DNA of 64,000 bases from Ctenosaura bakeri (GCA_948474755.1 CAOLHI010000481.1:930001-994000), one strand, 5' to 3'; shown: positions 23,658 through 33,714, numbered from the stretch's first letter. Numbers and translations: made by a program. The notes: a model not told the origin generated them from the sequence alone.

Positions 23658-26600
23658 GTATGATTTGTATTCTGTTTATCTGTTTTTTTAGCTGTCAGGC
23701 CTTTCTTGAGTTGCTGATGGAGTGAGTTGTACCAAGAGTTCAGTTGTACTAAAAAAAAATTAATTGTGTTTTAAAATATACCATTTGCTGCCTTGAATTA
23801 CATTACAATCATTTTAGCTCACAGGTTGATGATATATTCTCATCTGCTAGGAGCTGTTTGTGGTGTAACTCCTACCATCAGTCTTCACATTTCCAGTTGT
23901 TTCAATATGGGGCTAAATAGCTATATTTCAGAGGGAAGAGCTGGCAAAAACATTCCAGAGTGTTCTTTCCCTAAGAAAACCCTATGAAATTCATGGGCTT
24001 CCCCTAAGTCAACAGGACACACACACAGTACTAAGCATACTCATTGTCTCAGGAACAGAAGTATAACAGGATAGCTTTGAGCAGATCTGATTCTGTTTGA
24101 TGTGCCAGCTAACTGAATCTGGGTGAAACAGATCCTTAGAACAAAAACCATTCTTGTCACCCTGGGCTGCACTTTTTCAGATCAACTTTATTTATTTTTT
24201 TATTTATTTGTTTGTATCCCGCCTCTCCATATGGATCGAGGCAGCGAACAACTTAGAAATAGCATGTATTTCGATACATTTTCCTATACATGCCCCCAAC
24301 AAGCTGGGTACTCATTTTACCGACCTACGGAAGGATGGAAGGCTGAGTCAACCTTGGAGCCCGACAGGATCGAACTCATAACCTTGTGGCTTGCAGTACT
24401 GGCATTTAACCACTGTGCCACCAGGCTTCCAGTCTGGTTGGCTTTGGGTTGGATCAGAGGCTGCTAATGAATACCAGGTGCTGTGGGATATATTTCAGAG
24501 GAAGGAACTGGCAGAACTACCTCTGAATATTCCTTGCCTAAGATAACCCTATAATCAACAGGTGACTTAAAGTCACATACATGCGCACAGTAACTGGATT
24601 AGTACAAGATGGAAGTCATACCCATTGCTTGATATCTCATCCCTCTTCAGTCATGTTCTATACGAAAATCACATCCCTGAAATTATAATTGTCATTTATG
24701 GTGGCAAGGGAGCTGGTGGGAAAGGATAACTTTCTTTTCTGCATGCTGCATTTAAATTAAGAATCTGGCCACCCTTGCACAACTGCAATTAATCTAAATC
24801 TAGCATAGACAGCAATAGCAATAGCATGTGTATTTCTATACTGCTTATCAGGTAAGTGCTCTCTAAGCAGTTTACAATGGGTTAGCTAATTGCCCCCAAC
24901 AAGCTGGGTACTCATTTTACCGACCTGCGGAAGGGTGGAAGGCTCAGTCAACCTTGGAGCCTGGCAGGATCAAACTCACAACCATGTGGCTGCAGTACCA
25001 GCATTTAACCACTGTACCACCAGGGTGCTTGGGGACGACAAGGGTCTATTTTCACTCCATTAACTTCCCCGTGGGCTACAATCATGCATCAGGTTCACTG
25101 GAAATGCAATTCCAATTGCCATTATGTTGAAGTCGACCATTTTTTTTTCAATATTTGTGGGGAACCAGGGTACTCTGGAAGGCTAGGCAGATTAAAATGC
25201 TACATTTATGGGTGGTTTTGGTGTACCCATGGATGCACTTTGCCCACCCCTGATCTTAGCTAGCTAGCTAGCTAACCAACCAAGATGTAGCTACATGTTA
25301 ATCAATAAGTGTAATGTATAATTCAGCCCTGAGAACTGTAGGTTTTAAATCAAGGATGCGAAATCTCTTGCCTCTCAGCTGGATATCTTCCATGGAGTCA
25401 CTTGTCCAGCCTTAGATTTCTTTTTCTTAGATTTTTTTTTTTTTTATCTCTGATTGATAATTAGGGATAAGACAGAAGAGGCTATTTAAATCCCCAGGCA
25501 TTGTTGCTTGGATTTCTGTTTTGGGGGTGTTCCATGGGATTACAGTCTGGCATGATAAGTAAACATGCAGAAAACTGAGTGGTACTCTGTGCGCTTTATG
25601 GGGAAATGTCCAAACTGGTAAGGATTACTTCTAGCAAAGTGTGCCGCTGCAGATGCATGAAGTCCTTAAAGGCTGTTTTTGACTGTTCTTGCCGCCTAGG
25701 CTGCACTTTTTTAGATCAAAAGAAGAAAAGGATGCCTTCAGGAGCAGCAAGTTTCCTTGCCTACTTTGCACTATTTAACATCAAAAATACCTACCGGTAT
25801 TTTTCCAAATGGACTTTTGCTCACTTCCAGGTTTTTGTTTTAGTGTTTTGGCATTTGGGGCAGCCTTTGAGGTCCCCAGATGTTGCAAGGGGCAAAAAAA
25901 ATGGCCCCAGAACCCACCACAGTTGTCCATACCTGATTTGCTGTTGTTATGTACATTCAAGCCATTTTTGACTTATGGCAACATGAAGATAAACCTATTG
26001 GCAGCAGGTGGCGGGAAGGTTTCTGGGCAAAATTTGTTCAAACGGGGTTTGCTGTTGCTGTTCTCTGATGCTGAGAGAGTGTGACTTGCCCAAGGCCCCT
26101 AGATGAGTTCTGCATGGCCATGCAGGGGTTCAAGCCCAAGTCTCCTGGTGTCCTGCTCCAATACTCAAACCACTATACCAAACCCCTTCTTGCTAGCAGA
26201 GGATGATCCCTGATTTAGCCCCACCCATTTCTCTTTGTCCCCCCCCCCATGTGCCCTAAGCCACAGTCACAGCTGGAATGCAGCCCCTAAGTGTGTGTCT
26301 TCAACTCATTTCTCTTGCAGTGACCCTAAGACAACCCTGTCGTGGGATTTTCTCAACAAGATCTGAGCAGAGGGGGTTTGCCATTCCTGTCCTCTTAGGC
26401 TGAGACCGTGTAACTTGCCCAAGGTCAGCCAATGGGTTTCCATGAGTGTGGGGATTCGAACTCTGAACCTCCAGATACCTAGTGCCACACTCAAACCATT
26501 AGACCACACCGGCTACTTGCAATCTCTAAGACCCTTTTGAATTGGAAATTGTCCAGTAGGTGAAAAAAAATGGGTCCCTATCCCTAACTGAATTTTTTTT

Positions 26601-27868
26601 TAAAAAAACTATTTTCCCATTAGGCAGCAGAATGTGATGTCTAAAGCCAAGATTTTCAATTAGCGTTCTACCAAGAAGACAGTCTTGAAGCTTTCTGTGT
26701 TGGATTTTGTATTTGTGCATATATACTAAAAGCCATCAAGGTGTAGTGCAGAGCTTTCCAAGCTGTGTGTCGGCTGCAGTGTGTAGGTGTGTTGTGTCAA
26801 GGTGGAAAGGTTGCCTCTCCCTCTGCCGCCATGGGCCTGGCCCAGGTGAAAGGACTGCCAAGGAAGACCCTGGCAAAGGTGCCAGCAGCGGCAGGCCAGG
26901 TCCAGATGGAGAGGCGCCTCTCCCACCACTGCTGCCACCACCACCCTGGGCCAAGGAAGGCCCCAGCAAGGGCAGTGGCAGGCCAGGCCTGGGTGGATGG
27001 GCTGCCTCTCTTGCCGCCACTGCCCTAAGCCGAGGAAGACCCTGGCGAGGGCAGCAGCAATGATGGGCTAGACTCAGGTAGAGGGGCTGCCTCCACTTAC
27101 TGAAGTACTGTGTTGCGAAATGATGCATGTCTGAAAAGTGTGTCACTAACATGAATCATAGAATCATAAAGTCTGGAAAGCTCTGGTGTAGTGGTTTGAG
27201 CATTGGACTACAGCCCTGGAGACCAAGAGTCAGTTCCCCGCTTGACCATTGAAATCCACTGGGTTATCTTGGGCACATTACACACTCTTAGCCCCAGAAA
27301 ATCCCATGATAGCTTCACCTGCAGGTTGCCATAAGTCAGAAAAGACTTGAAGACAAACAACAACAACAATCCTATTGTAATACATGCATAAGCTGGAAGG
27401 AGGCAGTATTCAAACATATTTCCCCCTGCCTATAGTATAAAGTAGTACAGTCCAGTTGAGGCCATGCCAACTGGTTTGTCCCCAAGTCTCATGACCTCCT
27501 GCAGTTCTGTGATTGTGACTTTTGTCGTAGATTCTGCAGAACCAGTCAACGACTTGCAAGCCAAGAGGAATTCTTATCCCAACGCCCGCGAAACTGAGGT
27601 TCTGAACCCCGCAGACCCATCCAGCCTTTGTTACTTCATTGAAGAGAGCGATACAGAGAGTCAGATCTCATGCCGGCTCCGATTCACCAGAAGCAAATTC
27701 AATTTCAACCCTTTTGGACTGCGTTTCGGGAAACGTGAGGGGGGCGTATTGGCAGATGAGAGAAAAATGGGTTCCCAGAGCAGCAGCAAAATGCTGCAGG
27801 CTCTGCTGAAGCCCAAACTGGACAGGATGATCGGTCAGTGTGGGGAAATCTGGGGAGACGATTGTTAA
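23546..27868 (+). CDS. KISS2: Kisspeptin 2 precursor (two coding exons)
   Basis: This is the precursor of the secreted neuropeptide kisspeptin 2, ligand of KISS1R/GPR54-type receptors in the reproductive axis. The coding sequence is join(23546..23657, 27531..27868), 149 residues. Residues 1 to about 21 form a signal peptide (MVKFLLLSFFVVIISP, hydrophobic core 4-14). A dibasic KR is at 49-50. The bioactive core FNFNPFGLRF is residues 94-103, followed by the amidation and cleavage signal GKR (104-106). Arg91 before SK-FNFN would release a 12-mer. The C-terminal 43 residues are not recognised as a separate peptide. The intron (23658-27530) has donor CAG|GTATGA and acceptor TTTTGTCGTAG, phase 1, rebuilding a GAT codon. 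The start is the only ATG after a good acceptor at 23541-23542, so an upstream non-coding exon is likely but was not located. The ..PFGLRF ending separates it from KISS1 peptides, which I recall ending in LRY/LRF with a different core. The open frame and intact splice sites suggest a functional gene. Confidence 0.93.
23925..24030 (+). repeat. SINE tail fragment, KISS2 intron
   Basis: TTTCAGAGGGAAGAGCTGGC, CCCTATGAAATTCATGGGCT and AAGTCAACAGGACACACACA. Confidence 0.68.
24187..24430 (-). repeat. SINE-A, full length, KISS2 intron
   Basis: Reversed (AAAT)n tail TTTATTTATTTTTTTATTTA, CCCGCCTCTCCATATGGATC hairpin, CAAGCTGGGTACTCATTTTA body and tRNA-like head ending TTTAACCACTGTGCCACC. It is the same family as 51406-51643 in the opposite direction. 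Confidence 0.85.
24486..24595 (+). repeat. SINE tail fragment, KISS2 intron
   Basis: ATATTTCAGAGGAAGGAACT, ATATTCCTTGCCTAAGATAA and AGGTGACTTAAAGTCACATA. Confidence 0.68.
24800..25027 (-). repeat. SINE-A, KISS2 intron
   Basis: Shares CCCCAACAAGCTGGGTACTC, GGAAGGGTGGAAGGCTCAGT and TTTAACCACTGTACCACC with the neighbouring SINE-A but has a different 3' tail (CTCTAAGCAGTTTACAATGG). Confidence 0.8.
25942..26190 (-). repeat. SINE-B, KISS2 intron
   Basis: TTTTTGACTTATGGCAACAT, GTGTGACTTGCCCAAGGCCC and CAATACTCAAACCACTATAC reversed. Confidence 0.78.
26288..26516 (-). repeat. SINE-B-like element, KISS2 intron
   Basis: GCAGTGACCCTAAGACAACC, AACTTGCCCAAGGTCAGCCA, GGGTTTCCATGAGTGTGGGG, GATTCGAACTCTGAACCTCC and ACTCAAACCATTAGACCACA reversed. 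Confidence 0.78.
26749..27185. mobile_element. hAT-type non-autonomous element in the KISS2 intron
   Basis: Inverted ends CAGAGCTTTCCAAGCT and AGTCTGGAAAGCTCTG are flanked by a perfect 8-bp duplication GTGTAGTG (26741-26748 and 27186-27193), the hAT signature. It landed in a SINE-B copy, whose head GGTGTAGTG is interrupted and resumes at 27186. The interior (26810-27100) is a GC-rich degenerate tandem repeat with no transposase. Confidence 0.88.
26805..27100. repeat. GC-rich degenerate tandem repeat within the hAT element
   Basis: Three to four imperfect units of roughly 80-100 bp share GGCCCAGGTGGA, GGCTGCCTCTCCC, CCACTGC and GAGGAAGACCCTGGCAAGGG. The overlapping proline- and glycine-rich frames on both strands follow from composition. 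Confidence 0.7.
27531..27868 (+). CDS. KISS2: KISS2 second coding exon (mature peptide)
   Basis: Begins after the acceptor AG at 27529-27530 with AT completing a split Asp codon, and ends at TAA 27866-27868. It encodes DSAEPVNDLQAKR, a region with two Cys residues (SLCYFI and QISCRL), the FNFNPFGLRF-GKR core, and a hydrophilic tail ending GDDC. The reading frame also runs open upstream to 27464, but that part lies across the acceptor and is probably intronic. Confidence 0.92.
27698..27736 (+). other. KISS2: Kisspeptin-2 core decapeptide and GKR processing signal
   Basis: Ten codons for FNFNPFGLRF (27698-27727) are followed by GGG AAA CGT, Gly-Lys-Arg (27728-27736). The Gly would supply the C-terminal amide and the KR pair the prohormone-convertase site. 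The Phe at position 3 differs from the FNY form I recall in teleost Kiss2 and matches the form I recall for amphibian and lizard Kiss2. Confidence 0.93.
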
Positions 27869-27998
27869 ATTTGGGGAACTTCATTTTAAAAGCATGTGTT
27901 TTACATTTGTAACTTAATTGTGGGTGGGAAACCTGTTCCGTTTTCATCCTCATTCAGTTTTGTTAAAATCTCAAGTTCATTCCATCCCATTTTTTAAA

Positions 27999-28004
27999 AT
28001 TAAA
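27999..28004 (+). other. KISS2: Possible KISS2 poly(A) signal (ATTAAA)
   Basis: The variant signal ATTAAA lies 131 bases after the KISS2 stop codon, in an AT-rich 3' flank. I saw no canonical AATAAA between the stop and this site. The assignment is weak without transcript data. Confidence 0.35.
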
Positions 28005-28437
28005 AATGAAACTTTATGATAAATTCTTCAAAAACAAACTGAAGTTAAGTCCTCCACTGTCCAAATTCAGTAGGTAGTGCCATTTACAGCACGGGAAGGA
28101 CAATGTTGTACCCACTTGCTTCGGATTTGAAGAAGAGAAATCTTTCAGGGAAAAAAAAGGAAATGTCAATACATATTCATCACTACTGTTGCTGAATGTT
28201 CAGGGATTCAAATCCAAAGATGTAAGAAGTAAGGACTCAAAACCCTAGATGTGGATGAGCAAATCCGTCAGTTTTAGTTTTTCTCATGTTTGATTTTTTT
28301 TAACTCCCAAGTTTGTTCCTCCCAAATGTTAAAAAAACTTGAGAATTTTGATAAATTGTTTTTTAAAAAAAGGGACTGATAAAAACAAAATTCTCCCCCA
28401 TCCTTTATTCGTAGTAATTGGGTTGATAACATAAAAT

Positions 28438-29662
28438 AACACAGAAACCTAGAGCTGGAAGAGACCACAAAGGCCATCCAATCTAACTCCCTTCCATGCA
28501 GCAATACATAAGCAAAACATTCCTGATAGATAGCCATCCAGTTTAAAAATCTCCAAAGGAGACTGCATCACACACAACTTATTCTGTTGTTGAATTGCTC
28601 TTACCATCAGAGAGCTGTTCCTAACGTTTCAGTGGAATCTCTTTCCCTGAAGTTTGAAGCCATTGTGTCTGGAGCAGCAGAAAACACGCTTTCTGCATCT
28701 TCCACATGACATCCCTTCAAATATTTAAATGTAGCTATCATGTCACCTTTTACCATTTTGGTTGCCTTCCTTTAGACCTGTTCCAGATTTTTCAATATCC
28801 TTCTTGAATTGTGGTGCCTACAATTGGACACAGTATTCCAGGTGGAGTCTGACCAAAGCAGAATAGAGTGGTACTATAACTTCCTTTCACCTAGACCAGT
28901 GGTTCTCAACCTTCCTAATGCCGCGGCCCTTTAATACAGTTCCTCATATTGTGGTGATCCCCAACCATAAAATTATTTATTTATTATTTACAATGCCTCC
29001 CCCCGGCAAAGGCTGCCTCACTGGCCAGGAACTGGGGGGGCAGGGAGGGAAAGAGGAGCCCTGCATCTCCCCCGGGAAAAAACTCTAAGAACTAAGAACC
29101 CCCCCCCCGGGCTCTGCTTCTGCTTCGCTCTCATTTCCGCTGGGGGGGACAGTGTGGGAAAAGTTTCCAGAGTGTTGACCCTGGCCGCGGGGGGGGGAGG
29201 AATCCCAGTGCCTTTGTCTTTTGCGCCGGGTGCAGCTAGCCCCCCTGGAAAAGTGCCACCTTGCAGCCCCCCGGCCCTTCCGCAGCGCCCCACTCTGTGG
29301 CGAGTGGGGCAGGGGCCGTGGTGAGGAGGGGGCCTGCCCCCCGTGCTGCCACCGCCCCCCCCAAGCTGGCCCATCAGATGGGAGGTTCTCCTGGTAGTGG
29401 GGAAGGGGAGCGATTTCAGTCCCTTCTGAACAGGGGGCAGGAGGATGCGAGTGCGTGACTTGCGCTTGCGCACCACCACTGAGGAGGGAATGGAGCCTAA
29501 GACCATTGGAAATCCATATTTTCCGATGGTCTTAGGCGACCCCTGTGAAAGGGTCGTTCAACCCCCAAAGGGGTCGCGACCCACAGGTTGAGAACCGCTG
29601 AGCTAGACACTATATTCCTATTGATGCAGCCTAGAATTGCATTGGCCTTTTTAGCTGTCACA
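28438..29662 (-). mobile_element. CR1 LINE 3' fragment split by a SPIN-like element
   Basis: 28438-28896 is a reversed CR1 3' end (CACAGAAACCTAGAGCTGGA, then GTATTCCAGGTGGAGTCTGA and GAATAGAGTGGTACTATAAC). The CR1 sequence resumes at 29601 (CTAGACACTATATTCCTATT, GATGCAGCCTAGAATTGCAT). The 704 bp between belong to a hAT element described separately. Confidence 0.88.
28897..29600. mobile_element. SPIN-like hAT element with GC-rich core
   Basis: Ends CAGTGGTTCTCAACCTTCC and GGTTGAGAACCGCTG are inverted repeats typical of SPIN (SPACE INVADERS) hAT transposons, as are CTAATGCCGCGGCCCTTTAA and GGTCTTAGGCGACCCCTGTG. The element is flanked by 8-bp duplications ACCTAGAC (28889) and AGCTAGAC (29601), 7 of 8 matching. 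It has no transposase. The interior (about 29000-29480) is very GC-rich and unlike the short AT-rich SPIN interiors I recall. Proline/glycine-rich frames in it are not taken as genes. Confidence 0.88.
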
Positions 29663-30434
29663 TGGCTGTAGCTTTCTACACAGCATGAATGTATGAAAGA
29701 CTTTAAAAGTGTGCTTCATATCTATGTTTTGAATCAAATGTGTACTAATCCTGTACAGCGTTTCTTAAAGTGTGTTTTGAACTATGTGGATACCAAATTT
29801 CAGCTTTCCAGCTAATATGGAAGTATCTTAAGTTATTCTTCAAGGTACTCTTCAAGTCAAGAGTTTTCACATGTTTTTATACATACAATCTACAAACATC
29901 TATTGCAGCTATCACAATTTCCATTTCTGTCAGATACTGCTGTGAAAATAGCTCTGAAACATATATAGTGGAGACAGCATTCAATAAATTTCACACAAGA
30001 TTATGCAAATTAAATTTTATGTACATTCATTTTGATAAAGTATATAAATTCAAATTTTACTTTATATTCCAAATAGGATGAACAGTTATACATTGATATG
30101 GGTAGCAAGGATTTCTTCTTTCCACATGAGATTGTGATGGATGCATGTATGGATGAATATATGCATATAAATATACATGGGAAGACTATTGTTAAGCCTT
30201 TACTTTGGTGCTTTAACTATCTTCCCATGTGCATTTGGACCCAAATATTTCCAGTATACTGCATCTATTACACCAGTTTGGTCATGAGAACTGGCACATG
30301 TTTCTAAATTCTGCTTGTTTTTCAAGAATGCTTGTCTGGACAACAATGTCACTGTAGGAAAAGATAACTTTTTGATGCTTTCCGTAAGAGAGACCAGGTC
30401 AGATTGGTGACCGGTGACCCATTTTTTTCAGCTG
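29663..30434. other. No gene seen
   Basis: AT-rich sequence downstream of KISS2. A 103-codon frame at 29770-30081 has no recognisable family. Confidence 0.55.
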
Positions 30435-31025
30435 TTTTTGAAGTGGTCCAGTTTTTCTCTCCGTTCACTTCTCCCCTGTCCTCAGCTGACTTTAGTTGCT
30501 TCATAAAACTAGATTGCACCGAAATAACTCAACAGTGGGGAAAGAGGAAAGGAAAGGAGCGGGCAGAATCTTGCCCTTTCTTGTAGACTGAGGAGCTTAT
30601 CCCACAAGGCAAGTAAATCACAATTAAGGCGAACCTATCATGGGGTCTTCTGGGGCTGAGTGTGTGTGACTTGCCCAAGGTCACTTAGTGGGTTTCCATG
30701 GCCCAGCAGAGAACTGAACCCTGATCTACAGGGCTGTAATCTAATGCTCAAACCACTGGATCATGCCAGCTTTCTAAAGATGCTATCATCCTGCTGTAAT
30801 TGCAAATTGCTCACCTTGTATGTTAAGTTTCTCAGGCAAAAGCAAACTACTGCAGCCTCCCTTAGCTTGCCTGGTTTTGCTCATTCATTCATTTTCCTCT
30901 TAGCTTGCTTGTTTTTCCTCATTCATTCATTTCCTCATTTTGTAACTGTTTTTCCTCGTTCCTTTTGCCATCTTGACTGCACTCTGATGATGCATGGCCA
31001 CATATGCCCTGGTTTTCATCTGTGA
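30435..31025 (-). repeat. FAMX dispersed repeat, split by SINE-B
   Basis: Reversed family segments (TCCTCAGCTGACTTTAGTTG; GCAAACTACTGCAGCCTCCC; TTTTGCCATCTTGACTGCAC; CCCTGGTTTTCATCTGTGAA) lie on both sides of a SINE-B at 30618-30772. A short internal duplication of TTAGCTTGC..CATTCATT occurs at 30860-30930. Confidence 0.72.
30618..30772 (-). repeat. SINE-B inside FAMX
   Basis: GTGTGACTTGCCCAAGGTCA, GGGTTTCCATGGCCCAGCAG and AATGCTCAAACCACTGGATC reversed. FAMX sequence resumes beyond it. Confidence 0.8.
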
Positions 31026-32019
31026 AGTATTAGCAGGTATGAAAATTGTGTCTGCAGCTTGTATACTACTTTAGAAGTAAATGGGTAACAAGGAGAAACA
31101 GGCCAGAATAGGTACGTATGCATGCATGTATGAATTTTTATACTGCCTAGGACAGGTTACAGTCTTAAGGCACAAGCATGCTAAGAGGTGCTTTTCCAAA
31201 TATTTAGGCCACAGTGTGGGTGTAAGTCAACCATCAGCCCCTTAAATTGGACTCAGAAGTCAGTAGATATTTGGTGCTGTTCTTCAAGGATTGTTAAAGA
31301 ACTGGTCACAGTCCTGCCCACTGCCTCCTGAATTAGCTGAAGTTTTTAAGTATTCCTCAAAGGGAGTCCCATGTACGACTTATTACCATAATCCAGATGG
31401 AAATACAATTAACCTTCAAGTGGGCAATTTTTTCTCCATTGTTTTCTTCATGTATCGTATGGCATACAGTTGCATGCGTATCCAAAATTTCACCCTAATA
31501 GCAAAATGTGTGTGAATGCTGAATTAATATGTCAATGTGAAACTTATCTACAATAAAGCAACTTGCGTCCTGCTTTCACTGTTAACAGTCTGGGCTCGTC
31601 CTTCCTTCTCTAACTTGTGTCGTCTTTCTCCGTCTGTAAGGAGGAAATGTATTTTTGTCCCTTGTTCTTTTTTTTTATCGAGCCATGATATTGTTATTGA
31701 CCAATAAAGGTTTTGTGTATTCCTTCTATCTGTAGCAACCAAAACAGAAACAAGCCTTTGTCAAAGTCAGAGAAGCCTTCAAAGACAGAGGAGTTATGGA
31801 ACCTGAAGCTGATGAGTCATACTATACTTGTAAATTCTTAAACCACAGAGATCTGGGCTGGTACCATTTGCTATCACATTTCCCTTCTGCATGCTTGCTT
31901 GCTTGCTTTTATTTAATTTGAAAGTAAATTTATTTAAAAATTTTAAAAAATCAAATAATGTACACAAATTCTTACAATTCTGCCTTTCTTCCAGTATGGG
32001 AGCCAAGGTGTCTCACAAT
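31026..32019. other. No gene seen
   Basis: Short frames only. CAATAAAG at 31551 and CCAATAAAGG at 31701 are isolated and not linked to a recognised exon. Confidence 0.5.
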
Positions 32020-32191
32020 ATAATGCCCTCCAACATTTTACAGATGAAAACCAGGGCTCATGTGACCAAGTAACAGCAGAGTGTGATCAAGTTGACAAAA
32101 GTTATTAATGAGAAAGAACACATAAGCCATGAGAGGTTGCAGCAGTTTGCTTTCACCTGAGTCTACTAGGAAGGGCAAGATTTCACTCAGA
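32020..32191 (+). repeat. FAMX left half
   Basis: ATGCCCTCCAACATTTTACA, GATCAAGTTGACAAAAGTTA and TGCAGCAGTTTGCTTTCACC match the family start. The sequence is interrupted at 32191 by another small element. Confidence 0.72.
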
Positions 32192-32354
32192 GGTGTATCT
32201 AGGATGGGGCAACTAGGATACATGCCCTGAGCGCCAATGCCAGGGGGTACAAAAAAAGCTTTGTGTCTAGAGGTGGGGGGTAGGGAGTGGGGGGTGAGGT
32301 AGGGGTGCAACTTCCACACTTGCCCTAGACACCGTTTACACAAGATACACCACT
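32190..32354. mobile_element. Small inverted-repeat element (AGAGGTGTATCT ends)
   Basis: GAGGTGTATCTAGGATGGGG and the reversed right end AGATACACCACTC share an inverted GGTGTATCT core. The interior repeats GCCCTGAGCGCC and GCCCTAGACACC in opposite sense. Class not certain; hAT-like by end sequence. Confidence 0.5.
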
Positions 32355-32357
32355 CTC

Positions 32358-32700
32358 TCTCCTCCAACTGTCCTGATTAATCCTTTCTCATCTTATTCTA
32401 TCAGCTGACTTTAAAATTTCCTAGTTTCTCTTTCTCCCACTTCCCCCTTTGCCCTCAGCTTACTTCAATTGCAGCAAACTGAGCTCTAAGTGCAAAAGTA
32501 GCTTGCATTCAATTAATTCACCATGAGATGGAAGAGGAAGGAGGTGGAATCTTGCCTTTTCACAGTAGGCTCCAGCAAAATCAAACTGCTGCAGCCTCTC
32601 CCAACATGTGTGTTCTTCCTTATTCATAACTTTTGCCATCTTGAATACTTTCTAATGTTGCTAGGCCACACATGTCTTACTTTTCACCTATGACTGTTGA
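32358..32700 (-). repeat. FAMX dispersed repeat, reversed, facing the previous copy
   Basis: CCAACTGTCCTGATTAATCC, TTGCCCTCAGCTTACTTCAA, AACTGCTGCAGCCTCTCCCA, TTTTGCCATCTTGAATACTT and TTACTTTTCACCTATGACTG are the reverse of the family order. With 32020-32191 it forms a head-to-head arrangement. Confidence 0.73.
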
Positions 32701-32717
32701 AGAGTGTTTAGCTAGCA

Positions 32718-32938
32718 TATGTTGTTGTTTTATGCCTGCGAGCTGACACTGATTCATGGCAACCCTATCCTAGGGTTTTCTTTGCAAGATTCATTCAGAG
32801 GATGTTTGCCATTGCTTTCCTCTGAGGCTGAGAGGCTGTGACTTTTCCAGTGTCGCCCACTGAGTTTTCACAACTGAGCAGGTATTTGTATCCAGAGTCC
32901 TAGTCCAATATTCAGACCACTACACTATACAGCAGCTC
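32718..32938 (-). repeat. SINE-B
   Basis: TGTTGTTGTTTTATGCCTGC (tail, reversed), GATTCATGGCAACCCTATCC and CAATATTCAGACCACTACAC. Confidence 0.78.
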
Positions 32939-33254
32939 AATTACCTTCACATAGACACATAAAAGGCCTATTTTCATTTTAAAATGAAACAAAGTATTGT
33001 GACATCACCTCCAGTTCACTTAATATATGCCATTTGGTCTGGCAAGAGACTGTGAGGACAAAAAAGTGGTCCCCAACCTGGTAGGTGTCAACCCCTTCCT
33101 TCAATGCAAGGCCAAGTTGTAACATTTTGCAGCTTGAACTGGAACAGCAAATGATGGTGTCTAGCTACATCAAAATGCACAATAGCTGAAGGTAGTAAAG
33201 TTATTTTGGCACATGGAATAGAAAACCCTACAAGCACTTCTTTCAATGCAAACA

Positions 33255-33312
33255 GAAAGGAGGGAGGGAGGGAGGGAGGGAGGGAGGGGGGAGGGGGGAG
33301 GGGGGAGGGACA
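33255..33312 (+). repeat. (GGGA)n / GGGGGA purine tract
   Basis: Seven or more GGGA repeats pass into three GGGGGGA units. Such G runs could form G-quadruplexes. Followed at 33320-33365 by (AAATA)n. Confidence 0.9.
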
Positions 33313-33714
33313 ACAATAAGAAATAAAATAAAATAAAATAAAATAAGAAATAAAATAAGAAAATAAAAATGTTATCTTTATCTAAGAGTTTTTCAGCCTT
33401 TTATGACAGTCAAAGGACTAGGGCATAGGGCTATATGGGAGCTCTGGTTCCAAAAGGCAGAATTTCCAAACTGATCTTGGCTACACAGTGGAAATAGGGG
33501 GAATGATGGGACTGCAAGAAGCTAGGCAAGGTGGAGGAGACTGGGATTTGAGTCATGTTAGAACTGGTGGTTCTGGCTCGAGGTACACACCCCAAACTGG
33601 CAGAAAAGTACCCAAGCCAGCTTGCTCAGTGGGGACAAAATTAACATTGGCAATGCAGAGAGAGCATTTCCACTATATACCTAATAGGCGTGGGAAAGTG
33701 TGAGCGTCTTGATA

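Larger units (their letters stand above)
26729..27372 (+). repeat. SINE-B split by the hAT element, KISS2 intron
   Basis: Head AAAGCCATCAAGGTGTAGTG (26729-26748) is separated from GTGTAGTGGTTTGAGCATTG (27186 on) by the 437-bp hAT element; the repeated GTGTAGTG is the target duplication. The tail is GACTTGAAGACAAACAACAA. Confidence 0.85.

Noticed and set aside
26736..27152. Frames of 87-138 codons on both strands in the KISS2 intron
   Set aside because: They are products of the GC-rich tandem repeat inside the hAT element, which lies in an intron.
27464..27530. Upstream extension of the KISS2 second exon to the ATG at 27464
   Set aside because: The acceptor at 27529-27530 and the in-frame join to the signal-peptide exon explain the frame better. 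The extension lacks a signal peptide.
29018..29506. 162-codon Pro/Gly-rich minus-strand frame
   Set aside because: It lies wholly in the GC-rich core of the SPIN-like element and has no recognisable domain.
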